NCBI GenBank assembly: GCA_040219275.1
Contig: JAVJSU010000063.1
Coordinates: 1 to 60,694 of the forward strand
Direction of reading: 5' to 3'
DNA from: JAVJSU01 sp040219275
GTDB lineage: Bacteria; Chloroflexota; Anaerolineae; Aggregatilineales; Phototrophicaceae
Length of the DNA stretch: 60,694 bases
In this document: piece by piece, positions 43,435 to 49,762 of the stretch
Layout: each line of letters starts with the position of its first letter
Position numbering within the stretch: the stretch's first letter is position 1
The notes under the pieces: model-generated
Told to the model about the DNA's origin: nothing
Seen by the model: the letters and a program-made list of their open reading frames with translations, nothing else
Databases searched by the model: none
Program-made: the position numbers and the translations under genes

Positions 43435-43466
43435 AAAAAAACGGGACAGCCAATTCAGCCATCCCG
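43435..43466 (-). terminator. Intrinsic terminator of the parB operon
   Basis: On the minus strand CGGGA pairs with TCCCG and is followed by seven Ts; it lies 100 bases past the parB-like stop at 43565. Confidence 0.55.
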
Positions 43467-43482
43467 CATCATTATTTTCGTG

Positions 43483-43530
43483 ATTCTAAGAAGTCATTTC
43501 ATCGCGCACATCAGAATCACTTCTTAGAAT
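43483..43530. repeat. 12-bp inverted repeat downstream of the parB-like gene
   Basis: ATTCTAAGAAGT (43483-43494) and ACTTCTTAGAAT (43519-43530) are exact complements around a 24-base spacer. It is in the 3' region of the parB message, before the terminator. Confidence 0.5.
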
Positions 43531-43564
43531 TCTTCCAAGCGATTGGGTTATGTTGAGTGTCCGC

Positions 43565-44677
43565 CTACCCTTTTAAGCGCCCTTCGAGGTCATCTAAGAA
43601 GGCGCGCATTTGGGAAATCTTCTCCAAACCGTCCTCTTTTTTCTTATTTGACCACTCCCCTACCCGTTCAAAATTGCGCGCAAAAAAGCTGGCGTTCTGC
43701 TTAAAAACGTCCGGTTCCTCCAATTCGATGGGCTTCATCGTGGATGGGGGAGGGGGATCAATTGGGATAACTGACTCGTCCGAATTGTTGAACGCGTTCA
43801 ACAATTGGCGCAATGACCAGTCTTCATCATCAGCCTGTGTCCATATGGCATCATCGAGATTTAAGAGGTTGCGATAGTGCGTCAGAATAGACCGTTCGGC
43901 AACACCCATCGCGGTCAGCAATCTGTCCGATTGTCCATACGGAGTCCGCAAATCAGAAGCCTGTGCATAATAAGCGCGGTCACTGTCGACCTCTTCATAA
44001 TCCACGAAGGGCTTGTCTGGATGCAATGCCATCATCAAAATCGCGTACTGCCTTGCCCGTCCAATCGCGTTTAAATCTGCCCGCTGATTATTCTCCGCGG
44101 CTTGCCGGAAGGGATCGCTTTCATCGACGATCTGCGCTGGAATTTTTGACCACTTCTCATCCTTCGTCGCCATGTGCAAAAGATGATATGCCATCCAACG
44201 GCGTTCACCGGTTTCAATGAGAAAGCCATCCGCCACCCGCACCACACTGATCGGGTTGAGCAATCCATCCCACAGCACCGAACGCGCCAGATCAACGATC
44301 TTCAAAAATGACGCGACCTGCGCCGGAAGTTCTTCGGGACGGGTGACATCGGTGTTTTCTGCCAGCAAGGGCGCGAGGTCGATGCCCGTTCCCGCCCGCC
44401 AATGTTCCAGAAAGCCGGGCATTTCTTCCGCATTCGGCGACCAATCACCGCGCACACTCGATGGAATGGCACGGCGCGGTTGGGCAGGGTCAGGCGCGAC
44501 TTTGAAGATGTCCACCGCTTTCGTCTTGATGCGTTCGCCCTCTTTGCCGCGCAGAAAATCCGCCAGATGACTGTTCACATCGGCATGGGTCACGCCTTCA
44601 TCAGCGCCACTATTGCCCGTGTCTGCCCCACCCAGCCGATTATTTTTCTCGCCTATAATATTGCGTCTACGGCTCAT
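43565..44677 (-). CDS. ParB/Spo0J-like DNA-binding partition protein
   Basis: 370 residues. The nucleotide-binding ParB/Srx fold shows DPAQPRR near residue 65, LIETGERRWMAYHLL near 155 (the GERR motif of CTP-dependent ParB clamps) and ENNQRADLNAIGRARQYAIL near 195 (ENxxR motif). A helix-turn-helix follows (GVAERSILTHYRNLLNL). The C-terminal tail is charged. ParB binds centromere sites, loads as a sliding clamp and is moved by ParA. The start overlaps the ParA stop by four bases. The coding region includes a 24-bp palindrome (43783-43806) that also occurs twice beside the SDR gene. Confidence 0.88.
   Translation of the reverse strand: MSRRRNIIGEKNNRLGGADTGNSGADEGVTHADVNSHLADFLRGKEGERIKTKAVDIFKVAPDPAQPRRAIPSSVRGDWSPNAEEMPGFLEHWRAGTGIDLAPLLAENTDVTRPEELPAQVASFLKIVDLARSVLWDGLLNPISVVRVADGFLIETGERRWMAYHLLHMATKDEKWSKIPAQIVDESDPFRQAAENNQRADLNAIGRARQYAILMMALHPDKPFVDYEEVDSDRAYYAQASDLRTPYGQSDRLLTAMGVAERSILTHYRNLLNLDDAIWTQADDEDWSLRQLLNAFNNSDESVIPIDPPPPSTMKPIELEEPDVFKQNASFFARNFERVGEWSNKKKEDGLEKISQMRAFLDDLEGRLKG
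43783..43806. repeat. 24-bp palindrome, copy 1, inside the parB-like gene
   Basis: AATTGTTGAACG followed by its exact complement CGTTCAACAATT. In the parB frame it encodes Q-L-L-N-A-F-N-N. Flanking bases (GCGCC on one side, CGG on the other) also match the copies at 46036 and 46837 in inverted orientation. Confidence 0.75.
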
Positions 44678-45468
44678 AGTCCCGCCTTCTTCATCACATT
44701 ATCCACCACGCGCATCGCGTCCGCCGCTTCCTGTCCTTCCGGTGCATAGCTGAACACCAGTTGCCCATATTTGGAGGCTTCTCCCCAGATGGTGCGCTGA
44801 ACCAACGGGTGCCAGACCATGCCCGGAAATGCCTCTGCCAATTCGCGGATATTCTCCCGATGATTGCTCGTCCCTGCCCGCATTTTGTTGGGGATGATGC
44901 CCAGAATTGACGCGCCACTCGCCCGATATTTGGTGTTCTGCGAATTAATGCGTTCGATCTCATTGAGCGATTCCACCAGCCCGTCGAAGCTCAAACTTTC
45001 ACACTCGGTCACATGCACGAAGTAATCCGCGGCGAAGTTCACCGAGCCATCGAACATGCTTGCCGTCGGACCAGTATCCACGACGATCACATCCAGACTG
45101 AGCAATTCGCCCATATCTTCCAGCACCTCTTTGAACTTAAACGGTGAGGGCTGTTCAATCGGGATGACCGTCGTGCCTTTCGACGATGGCAGAAGATATA
45201 GCGTGTTTTTTCCTGTGTAGCCGGGGGGCATAAAACGCACCGGATCAGGCTGGCGCACCACATCGGCGAACTCGGTATCTTCCTCGGTCATAATCATAAA
45301 CAGCCCGTTTTCTTTGGGCATCCCGAAGCTCAACGCCACGTGTCCCTGCGGGTCGGTATCCACAATCGCCACGCGCAATCCGCGTAACGCTAAGCCGCCA
45401 GCGAGATGGGTTGCGACGGTTGTTTTGCCCACGCCACCTTTACGGTTGGTCACTACAATAGTCTTCAC
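44674..45468 (-). CDS. ParA family partition ATPase
   Basis: 264 residues with a deviant Walker A, NRKGGVGKTTVATHL (residues 8-22), the A-prime motif VIVVDTGPTA, and a Walker B-type VAIVDTDPQG. ParA proteins bind DNA non-specifically when ATP-bound and, with ParB, move or position replicons. It lacks the long N-terminal HTH of plasmid type Ia ParA; here the DNA-binding helix is encoded by the separate winged-helix gene upstream. Four-base overlaps with both neighbours show tight translational coupling. Confidence 0.92.
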   Translation of the reverse strand: MKTIVVTNRKGGVGKTTVATHLAGGLALRGLRVAIVDTDPQGHVALSFGMPKENGLFMIMTEEDTEFADVVRQPDPVRFMPPGYTGKNTLYLLPSSKGTTVIPIEQPSPFKFKEVLEDMGELLSLDVIVVDTGPTASMFDGSVNFAADYFVHVTECESLSFDGLVESLNEIERINSQNTKYRASGASILGIIPNKMRAGTSNHRENIRELAEAFPGMVWHPLVQRTIWGEASKYGQLVFSYAPEGQEAADAMRVVDNVMKKAGL

Positions 45469-45722
45469 AGTGCTTGTCCTTTACCTGCGCGGTAAACATA
45501 TTCGGTGCGTACCGGACCGGTGGGTTTACGGCTAATTTCGATCAAGCCTTCGTCCACCAGAACCTGTAACAAATTCACATCATGCGGTGTTAAACGCGTC
45601 GGTCTGCCCAGTTGCAATGCGATATAGCGACGGTTGACCCAGCGTCCGCTTGCCCCACGGACGACTTCTAGCAGTTTCTCGCCGAGTGGGGTCACATGGT
45701 CAGGCGGTTGATATACGGTCAT
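45465..45722 (-). CDS. Small winged-helix protein of the parAB operon
   Basis: 85 residues from the ATG at 45722 (GGGTG upstream). A winged-helix fold is visible: LGEKLLEVVRGASGRWVNRR, YIALQLGRPTRLTPHDVNLL, QVLVDEGLIEISRKPTGPVR. It is the first gene in the wHTH-ParA-ParB operon, overlapping parA by four bases. It is a natural autoregulator; the odd palindrome at 45742-45756 lies over its promoter. It could also act as a DNA-binding adaptor for ParA. Confidence 0.72.
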   Translation of the reverse strand: MTVYQPPDHVTPLGEKLLEVVRGASGRWVNRRYIALQLGRPTRLTPHDVNLLQVLVDEGLIEISRKPTGPVRTEYVYRAGKGQAL

Positions 45723-45741
45723 ATGCACACCCTTTGTACCA

Positions 45742-45756
45742 TACGTATAATACGTA
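45742..45756 (-). promoter_or_regulatory. Palindromic operator in the parAB promoter
   Basis: TACGTAT-A-ATACGTA, an odd-length palindrome, overlaps TATTAT/TATAAT-like promoter bases 20-34 bases upstream of the wHTH start. Fits autorepression. Confidence 0.5.
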
Positions 45757-45810
45757 CTATAATACTCTATTTTTGCATAGATTGCCACCTTTTGATGGGG
45801 ACAAAGCAAA

Positions 45811-45945
45811 GACGATAGATATTAGATTAAAGATGTTAGACGATAGATAAATGACAAAAGATGTTAAATCGTAGGGCGCGACCTGCTAGGTCGCCCTCGT
45901 CAAATCACAGCAAACAGTAGCCGATAGATTAAAGATGTTAGATGC
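45811..45945. repeat. AT-rich direct-repeat block beside parAB
   Basis: CGATAGAT recurs at 45813, 45841 and 45922. AAAGATGTTA recurs at 45829, 45857 and 45931. The order of the two is kept, so the block looks like imperfect iterons. No gene lies in 45810-46121. Confidence 0.6.
45874..45896. repeat. GGTCGC palindromic repeat, copy 2
   Basis: GGGCGCGACCTGCTAGGTCG, followed by CCC. Copies 2 and 3 lie 124 bases apart and share the trailing CTCGTCAAA. Confidence 0.65.
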
Positions 45946-45998
45946 TAGACAAAAGATAAAAAGACAGAAAATATTCGATTTCCTACGACCCATTGTAA

Positions 45999-46020
45999 GG
46001 CGCAACCTGCTAGGTCGCCC
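45999..46020. repeat. GGTCGC palindromic repeat, copy 3
   Basis: GGCGCAACCTGCTAGGTCGC, then CC. One arm has a base change relative to copy 2. Confidence 0.6.
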
Positions 46021-46031
46021 TCGTCAAAACA

Positions 46032-46080
46032 CGCCAATTGTTGAACGCGATCAACAATTCGAGCCTTTTACACAATTTTA
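46032..46080 (+). repeat. 24-bp palindrome, copy 2, within a 49-bp direct repeat (left)
   Basis: The palindrome is at 46036-46059 with one base changed from perfect symmetry. It continues as CGAGCCTTTTACACAA. The whole block is repeated at 46833-46881, so the pair brackets the SDR gene. Confidence 0.75.
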
Positions 46081-46086
46081 GAGTGC

Positions 46087-46112
46087 TATAATCACATCTC
46101 AAAAATAGGGAG
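46087..46112 (+). promoter_or_regulatory. Promoter -10 and ribosome site of the SDR gene
   Basis: TATAAT at 46087-46092 and GGGAG at 46108-46112, ten bases before the ATG at 46122. Confidence 0.55.
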
Positions 46113-46121
46113 TTTGTCTGT

Positions 46122-46829
46122 ATGAATTACCTCATTATCGGTGCCAGTCGCGGACTCGGCGCGCTGTTTGCACAATCATTGCCCCATGCTGGAGATACCG
46201 TCTGGCTGGTAGCACGCTCACAACCGGATTTGACGGATACGGACGGCGTGAAGCGCATCTGGATTCAAGCCGATCTTGCGGACGCAAATGCCGCACGTCA
46301 AATCACGCAGGTGCTCCAAAATCAGACCTTAGATGTGTGCCTTTACAATGCGGGCATCTGGGAAACAGACGCTTTTTCAGATCGCTATGATTTTGAAGCT
46401 GTAGCCGATGATGAGCTAGAACGCATCCTACACGTTAATTTGACTGCCGCCATGCAAATCACTCAAAAAATGCTCATCCCGTTGCGGCGCTCATCCAATG
46501 GCAAAATCATTTTTATCGGCTCCAATGCTGGTCTTGAAAATTCGGGTCGTCCAGAAGTGGCGTATGTGGTCAGCAAATTTGGCTTGCGCGGCTTGACCCA
46601 TGCCTTACGCAAACTTGTCCAAAAAGATGCCATCGGCGTAACCTGCATCAACCTCGGTGATGTTGGCGAAGTTGTGTTTGAGGAAGGTCAATTTCTGGCG
46701 CGCCACTCAGGAGAACGCCCACTGATTGCGCTAAACGACATCGTGACGATGTTGCAGGCGGTCATCGCATTAAGCAATACCAGTTGCGTCAAAGAGATTG
46801 ATCTACTCGCCATGACGGATGACATTTAA
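46122..46829 (+). CDS. SDR family oxidoreductase
   Basis: 235 residues of short-chain dehydrogenase fold: cofactor loop IIGASRGLGALFAQ, NAG variant LYNAGIW, active-site IIFIGSNAG and the Y-V-V-S-K motif in EVAYVVSKFGLRG. Substrate unknown; NAD(P)-dependent reductase in the cytoplasm. The gene is bounded by two copies of a 49-bp repeat, each with a 24-bp palindrome, which also occurs in the parB-like gene. Codon usage is normal. Confidence 0.87.
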   Translation: MNYLIIGASRGLGALFAQSLPHAGDTVWLVARSQPDLTDTDGVKRIWIQADLADANAARQITQVLQNQTLDVCLYNAGIWETDAFSDRYDFEAVADDELERILHVNLTAAMQITQKMLIPLRRSSNGKIIFIGSNAGLENSGRPEVAYVVSKFGLRGLTHALRKLVQKDAIGVTCINLGDVGEVVFEEGQFLARHSGERPLIALNDIVTMLQAVIALSNTSCVKEIDLLAMTDDI

Positions 46830-46832
46830 CCC

Positions 46833-46881
46833 GCCAATTGTTGAACGCGTTCAACAATTCGACCCTTTTACACAAATTTAT
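46833..46881 (+). repeat. 24-bp palindrome, copy 3, within a 49-bp direct repeat (right)
   Basis: Perfect palindrome at 46837-46860, then CGACCCTTTTACACAA. Same orientation as the block at 46032. Confidence 0.75.
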
Positions 46882-46958
46882 ATAGCGTAAAACCTAAAGC
46901 ATTCTGACGGCAAAACGGGGCTATAATAAAAACACGACAAATCATGTGGAGGTTCAAC

Positions 46959-47360
46959 ATGCCTATTTTCGCAGACTGGTACGACGACGAACAACACATC
47001 ATTTTCCTACGCTACGAAGGCGATTGGACGTGGAATGATTTTTACGAAACCGCTAACAAGGCTGTACATCCCTTATTGAAGAGTACCACACACACGGTTT
47101 ATCTCATCGCGGATTTTACGAGCACCACGACCATACCCATGAATGGTATTATGCACGCCCGCAACGTGTTTAAAACCATGCCTACAAACTGGCACAATAT
47201 GATCATCGTTACGCCAAACAAATTCATACAAATTCTAGTCGATATGTTCAAGAAGATGAATTATCAGGGCATGGGCGAAAAAATCATGTGCACCAATACC
47301 CTTGACGAAGCACTCCTTCTGATCCGTACGATGCAGAATGAGTCCGCCACAGACCGCTAA
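46959..47360 (+). CDS. STAS/SpoIIAA-like single-domain protein (4 of 5)
   Basis: 133 residues; the ATG at 46959 has GGAGG seven bases before it and is preferred to the ATG at 46944. TATAAT lies at 46922. Pattern: HIIFLRYEGDWTWNDFYETA, TVYLIADFTSTTTIPMNG, WHNMIIVTPNKFIQILVDMF, CTNTLDEALLLI. It is clearly related to the next protein (I-A-D-F, M-N-G, H-A-R, F-T/I-H/Q-I/V-L-V, M-G-E/Q-K, T-L-D-E/Q-A-L). STAS-like fold inferred. No kinase or phosphatase partner nearby. Confidence 0.52.
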   Translation: MPIFADWYDDEQHIIFLRYEGDWTWNDFYETANKAVHPLLKSTTHTVYLIADFTSTTTIPMNGIMHARNVFKTMPTNWHNMIIVTPNKFIQILVDMFKKMNYQGMGEKIMCTNTLDEALLLIRTMQNESATDR

Positions 47361-47717
47361 TTAAAAAGGCAACGGGGCTGATTGCAGAAAACCCCTACGC
47401 GCCAAATCCGAACCGTCACCACCGACTTCAGATCGCACCTCAATCACCTCGCGCCATTCCACGTTGAATGCACGTAGACCATTTTCACGCACCTGACTTT
47501 CAACGCATTTGCTAAATATCAAATTTCAAATCACAGTCTATTTTCATGCGCGGGCAAAAATGGGCGAGGGCGTAACGCTGTAAAATCCCCTCGACCAACC
47601 AGCTTTCCGCGCATTTTTTAGCTCTCCAAATCAGACCCTCACAATCTTAACAAATATTAATTTTATAAGTTAAGAGATTTCGTTATAATAAGTAAGACAA
47701 CAATAGGAGTAATGTTA
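47361..47717. other. Gap with a possible gene fragment and a promoter
   Basis: On the minus strand at 47361-47492 there is a 43-codon open frame with coding-like composition (VRENGLRAFNVEWREVIEVR, SEVGGDGSDLARRGFLQSAP), preceded by in-frame stops and without a ribosome site; it may be the tail of a decayed gene. TATAAT at 47684-47689 is a likely promoter element for the next gene. Nothing else is seen. Confidence 0.3.
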
Positions 47718-48119
47718 ATGCCGATCACCGTAAGCTGGATTGACCCTGACAAAACAATTATCCTCCTGCGCTTCACAGGTAGATGGAATTGGAGCGAATG
47801 CCACAAGGTCTTTGCGAATGAACTGACGAACATCATGCTGGAAGTATCCCACGAGGTCTATATCATCGCGGACTTTCTACCAGCGGCGAATCCGCCCGTC
47901 AATGGCGTGACCCATGCCCGCAAGCTCTTCCCTACCTTGCCACCAATTTGGCGGCATGTGCTGGTCGTCAGCGACGACAAATTTACGCACGTCCTCGTAG
48001 AAGTATTCCGCACGATGAATATTCAGGGGATGGGTCAAAAAATGTCCAATGCTAAAACGCTTGACCAGGCACTGAACATGATCCATACGATGAATACCGA
48101 CACCATCAGCGAAAGTTAA
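47718..48119 (+). CDS. STAS/SpoIIAA-like single-domain protein (5 of 5)
   Basis: 133 residues from the ATG at 47718, with AGGAG eight bases upstream (the ATG at 47712 is too close to it). Tandem paralog of the preceding protein: TIILLRFTGRWNWSECHKVF, EVYIIADFLPAANPPVNGVT, WRHVLVVSDDKFTHVLVEVF, KTLDQALNMI. STAS-like fold inferred from the strand-helix rhythm. It is transcribed on its own and is convergent with the SDR gene at 48216. Confidence 0.52.
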   Translation: MPITVSWIDPDKTIILLRFTGRWNWSECHKVFANELTNIMLEVSHEVYIIADFLPAANPPVNGVTHARKLFPTLPPIWRHVLVVSDDKFTHVLVEVFRTMNIQGMGQKMSNAKTLDQALNMIHTMNTDTISES

Positions 48120-48133
48120 TCTACACAACAAAA

Positions 48134-48168
48134 GGGCGAACGGGGTTTTCAAATCGACCCATTCGCCC
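48134..48168 (-). terminator. Terminator of the SDR gene at 48216
   Basis: GGGCGAA plus GGG pair with CCC plus TTCGCCC, one mismatch between. On the minus strand it is followed by TTTTGTTG. It lies 48 bases beyond the stop. Confidence 0.65.
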
Positions 48169-48215
48169 ACACACATTTCCTTCAACCATTCACGGACAAC
48201 CACTTCGGGTTATCA

Positions 48216-48971
48216 CTACTGCGCCAGATAACCCCCATCTACCGGATAATACGCACCGGTGCAGAACGACGCTTTATCACTCGCCAGCCATGCCACGATC
48301 TCCGCAACTTCGTTCGATTCACCAAGTCGCCCGATGGGGTGCATACTGACGAGCATGTTCATCATCGCCGCATCGGATTCGATGGCTTCTAACAGTGGCG
48401 TGCGGATAAACGCCGGACCGACGGCATTGACGCGAACGCCCTGTGCGCTATATTCCAGCGCGGCGGATTTGGTGAGTCCGACCACGCCATGCTTCGCCGC
48501 CACATATGCCGCAGATTGCGCGAAGCCCACCGCACCGAGGATCGACGCGATATTTACCACGCTCCCGCCACCGGATTTGATGATCTCCGGCACGGCATAT
48601 TTCACGCCATAAAACACACCGCTCAAATTCACGTCAATGACCTGTTGCCAGTTGTCCAGCGGATAATCCGCCGTCGCCGCCTGTGCGCCACCGATGCCCG
48701 CATTGTTGACCAACACATGCAAACCGCCGAAATGCTCAACGGCATGGCTGACGAGCGCCTCCACCTGTTCCGCATGGGCGACGTTGCAATTGACATACAG
48801 CGCGTTGCCACCTTTGTCCGTGATTTGCTTGACGACGTAATTGCCGTTCTTGTCATCAATATCAGACACGACAACCTTCGCGCCACGTTCCGCGAGGAGC
48901 AGGGCAATCGCCTCGCCAATGCCCGATCCCGCGCCCGTTACAATTGCTACCCGATTATCAAAGTCTGCCAT
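48216..48971 (-). CDS. SDR family oxidoreductase, FabG-like
   Basis: 251 residues, classical short-chain dehydrogenase. Cofactor loop TGAGSGIGEAIA; NNAG motif in LHVLVNNAGIGG; catalytic serine region VVNIASILGAVG; Y-x-x-x-K in SAAYVAAKHGVVG; and the C-terminal VDGGYLAQ. VVVSDIDD after strand 2 has an acidic residue, which favours NAD over NADP. Substrate unknown; FabG-like proteins also act as secondary alcohol dehydrogenases. Monocistronic with its own terminator. Confidence 0.92.
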   Translation of the reverse strand: MADFDNRVAIVTGAGSGIGEAIALLLAERGAKVVVSDIDDKNGNYVVKQITDKGGNALYVNCNVAHAEQVEALVSHAVEHFGGLHVLVNNAGIGGAQAATADYPLDNWQQVIDVNLSGVFYGVKYAVPEIIKSGGGSVVNIASILGAVGFAQSAAYVAAKHGVVGLTKSAALEYSAQGVRVNAVGPAFIRTPLLEAIESDAAMMNMLVSMHPIGRLGESNEVAEIVAWLASDKASFCTGAYYPVDGGYLAQ

Positions 48972-49323
48972 TGTACGCTCCTTGAGTTACCAAAATGGTT
49001 TATCTTGTGAAAAATTTCTCTATTGTTACTTATATCGTAATATAAAATTTAACAAAGGTAAATGAGTCCAACTCTGCCCGTGGATAAGCAGTTGCCAGAG
49101 CGCACATGAATGTTCACTATATAAATCACAGATGGGATAGGCAAATTTGGCGTTTAAACGGGCGATTGCGCGTTTCGCCTGCTGTGGATGCCTAGCTGTG
49201 GACTATTTTCGATAAATCGGCGCAAAACAGCCCTCAGCGCGGAATGTACAGGTGGGGCAGACATCAACAAATAACAGACAACCAACTCCACCGGCAACTT
49301 AACTAACATACAGGAGCTTAGTC
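48972..49323. other. Non-coding gap, 352 bases
   Basis: AT-rich promoter region of the SDR gene at 48972-49060 (CGTAATAT at 49036). The rest shows no supported gene, hairpin or repeat; short open frames here have no start signals. Confidence 0.4.
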
Positions 49324-49551
49324 CTACTTCTCGACCCACTCACCGCTACAGTTTTTCGTATACATATGTTTCACGGCGCTCCACGCGACTTTGTGCGCGG
49401 TTTCCTCACGGGTGGCATCCCCACGGCGTTCTTCTGCGGTATCGTATTGATCCCACGCGCTGTTAAAGGCTTCTTTGTAGATTTCCTGCGCGTGGTCGGG
49501 CAAGTTATCGCGCACACTCTCTGGCAGATCGTTCACTGATTTGTATGGCAT
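49324..49551 (-). CDS. ChaB family protein
   Basis: 75 residues that match ChaB over the whole length: MPYKSVNDLPESVRDNLPDH, AQEIYKEAFNSAWDQY, ETAHKVAWSAVKHMYTKN. ChaB is a small helical protein first linked to the ChaA cation antiporter in E. coli; the true role is unclear. GGGGTG lies upstream of the ATG. No ChaA gene is near. Confidence 0.9.
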   Translation of the reverse strand: MPYKSVNDLPESVRDNLPDHAQEIYKEAFNSAWDQYDTAEERRGDATREETAHKVAWSAVKHMYTKNCSGEWVEK

Positions 49552-49762
49552 ACGTCACCCCTTCACAATTATCGGACTCAACATTCAACTTACTGTCCTT
49601 ATCGTATGCGAAAGCGACGCAGAAAATATGCGTGAAGTGGACGCTCTTGTGATGGGTGAGGTGGTTGATTGTGATAGCCAGCGAGGAGGCTCAATATCTG
49701 TTCGCGGACTTTATCACAATCTATGATACCGGATTTATTGCTGACAAAACATAACTATCCGC

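Noticed and set aside
43565..46881. The parAB region as a complete plasmid or prophage
   Set aside because: No replication initiator, integrase, phage structural or conjugation gene is present, so only a partition-like module can be claimed.
5430..49045. Recurring ATATTAC/GTAATAT in upstream regions (5437, 6888, 26087, 27713, 29437, 40797, 49037)
   Set aside because: A 7-base AT-rich word is expected about seven times in a window of this size and AT-rich words gather in promoters, so the count shows no excess.
49541..49726. Small plus-strand frame of 61 codons with some coding character
   Set aside because: Starts inside the ChaB gene on the other strand, has no ribosome site and no recognisable motif; too weak to call.
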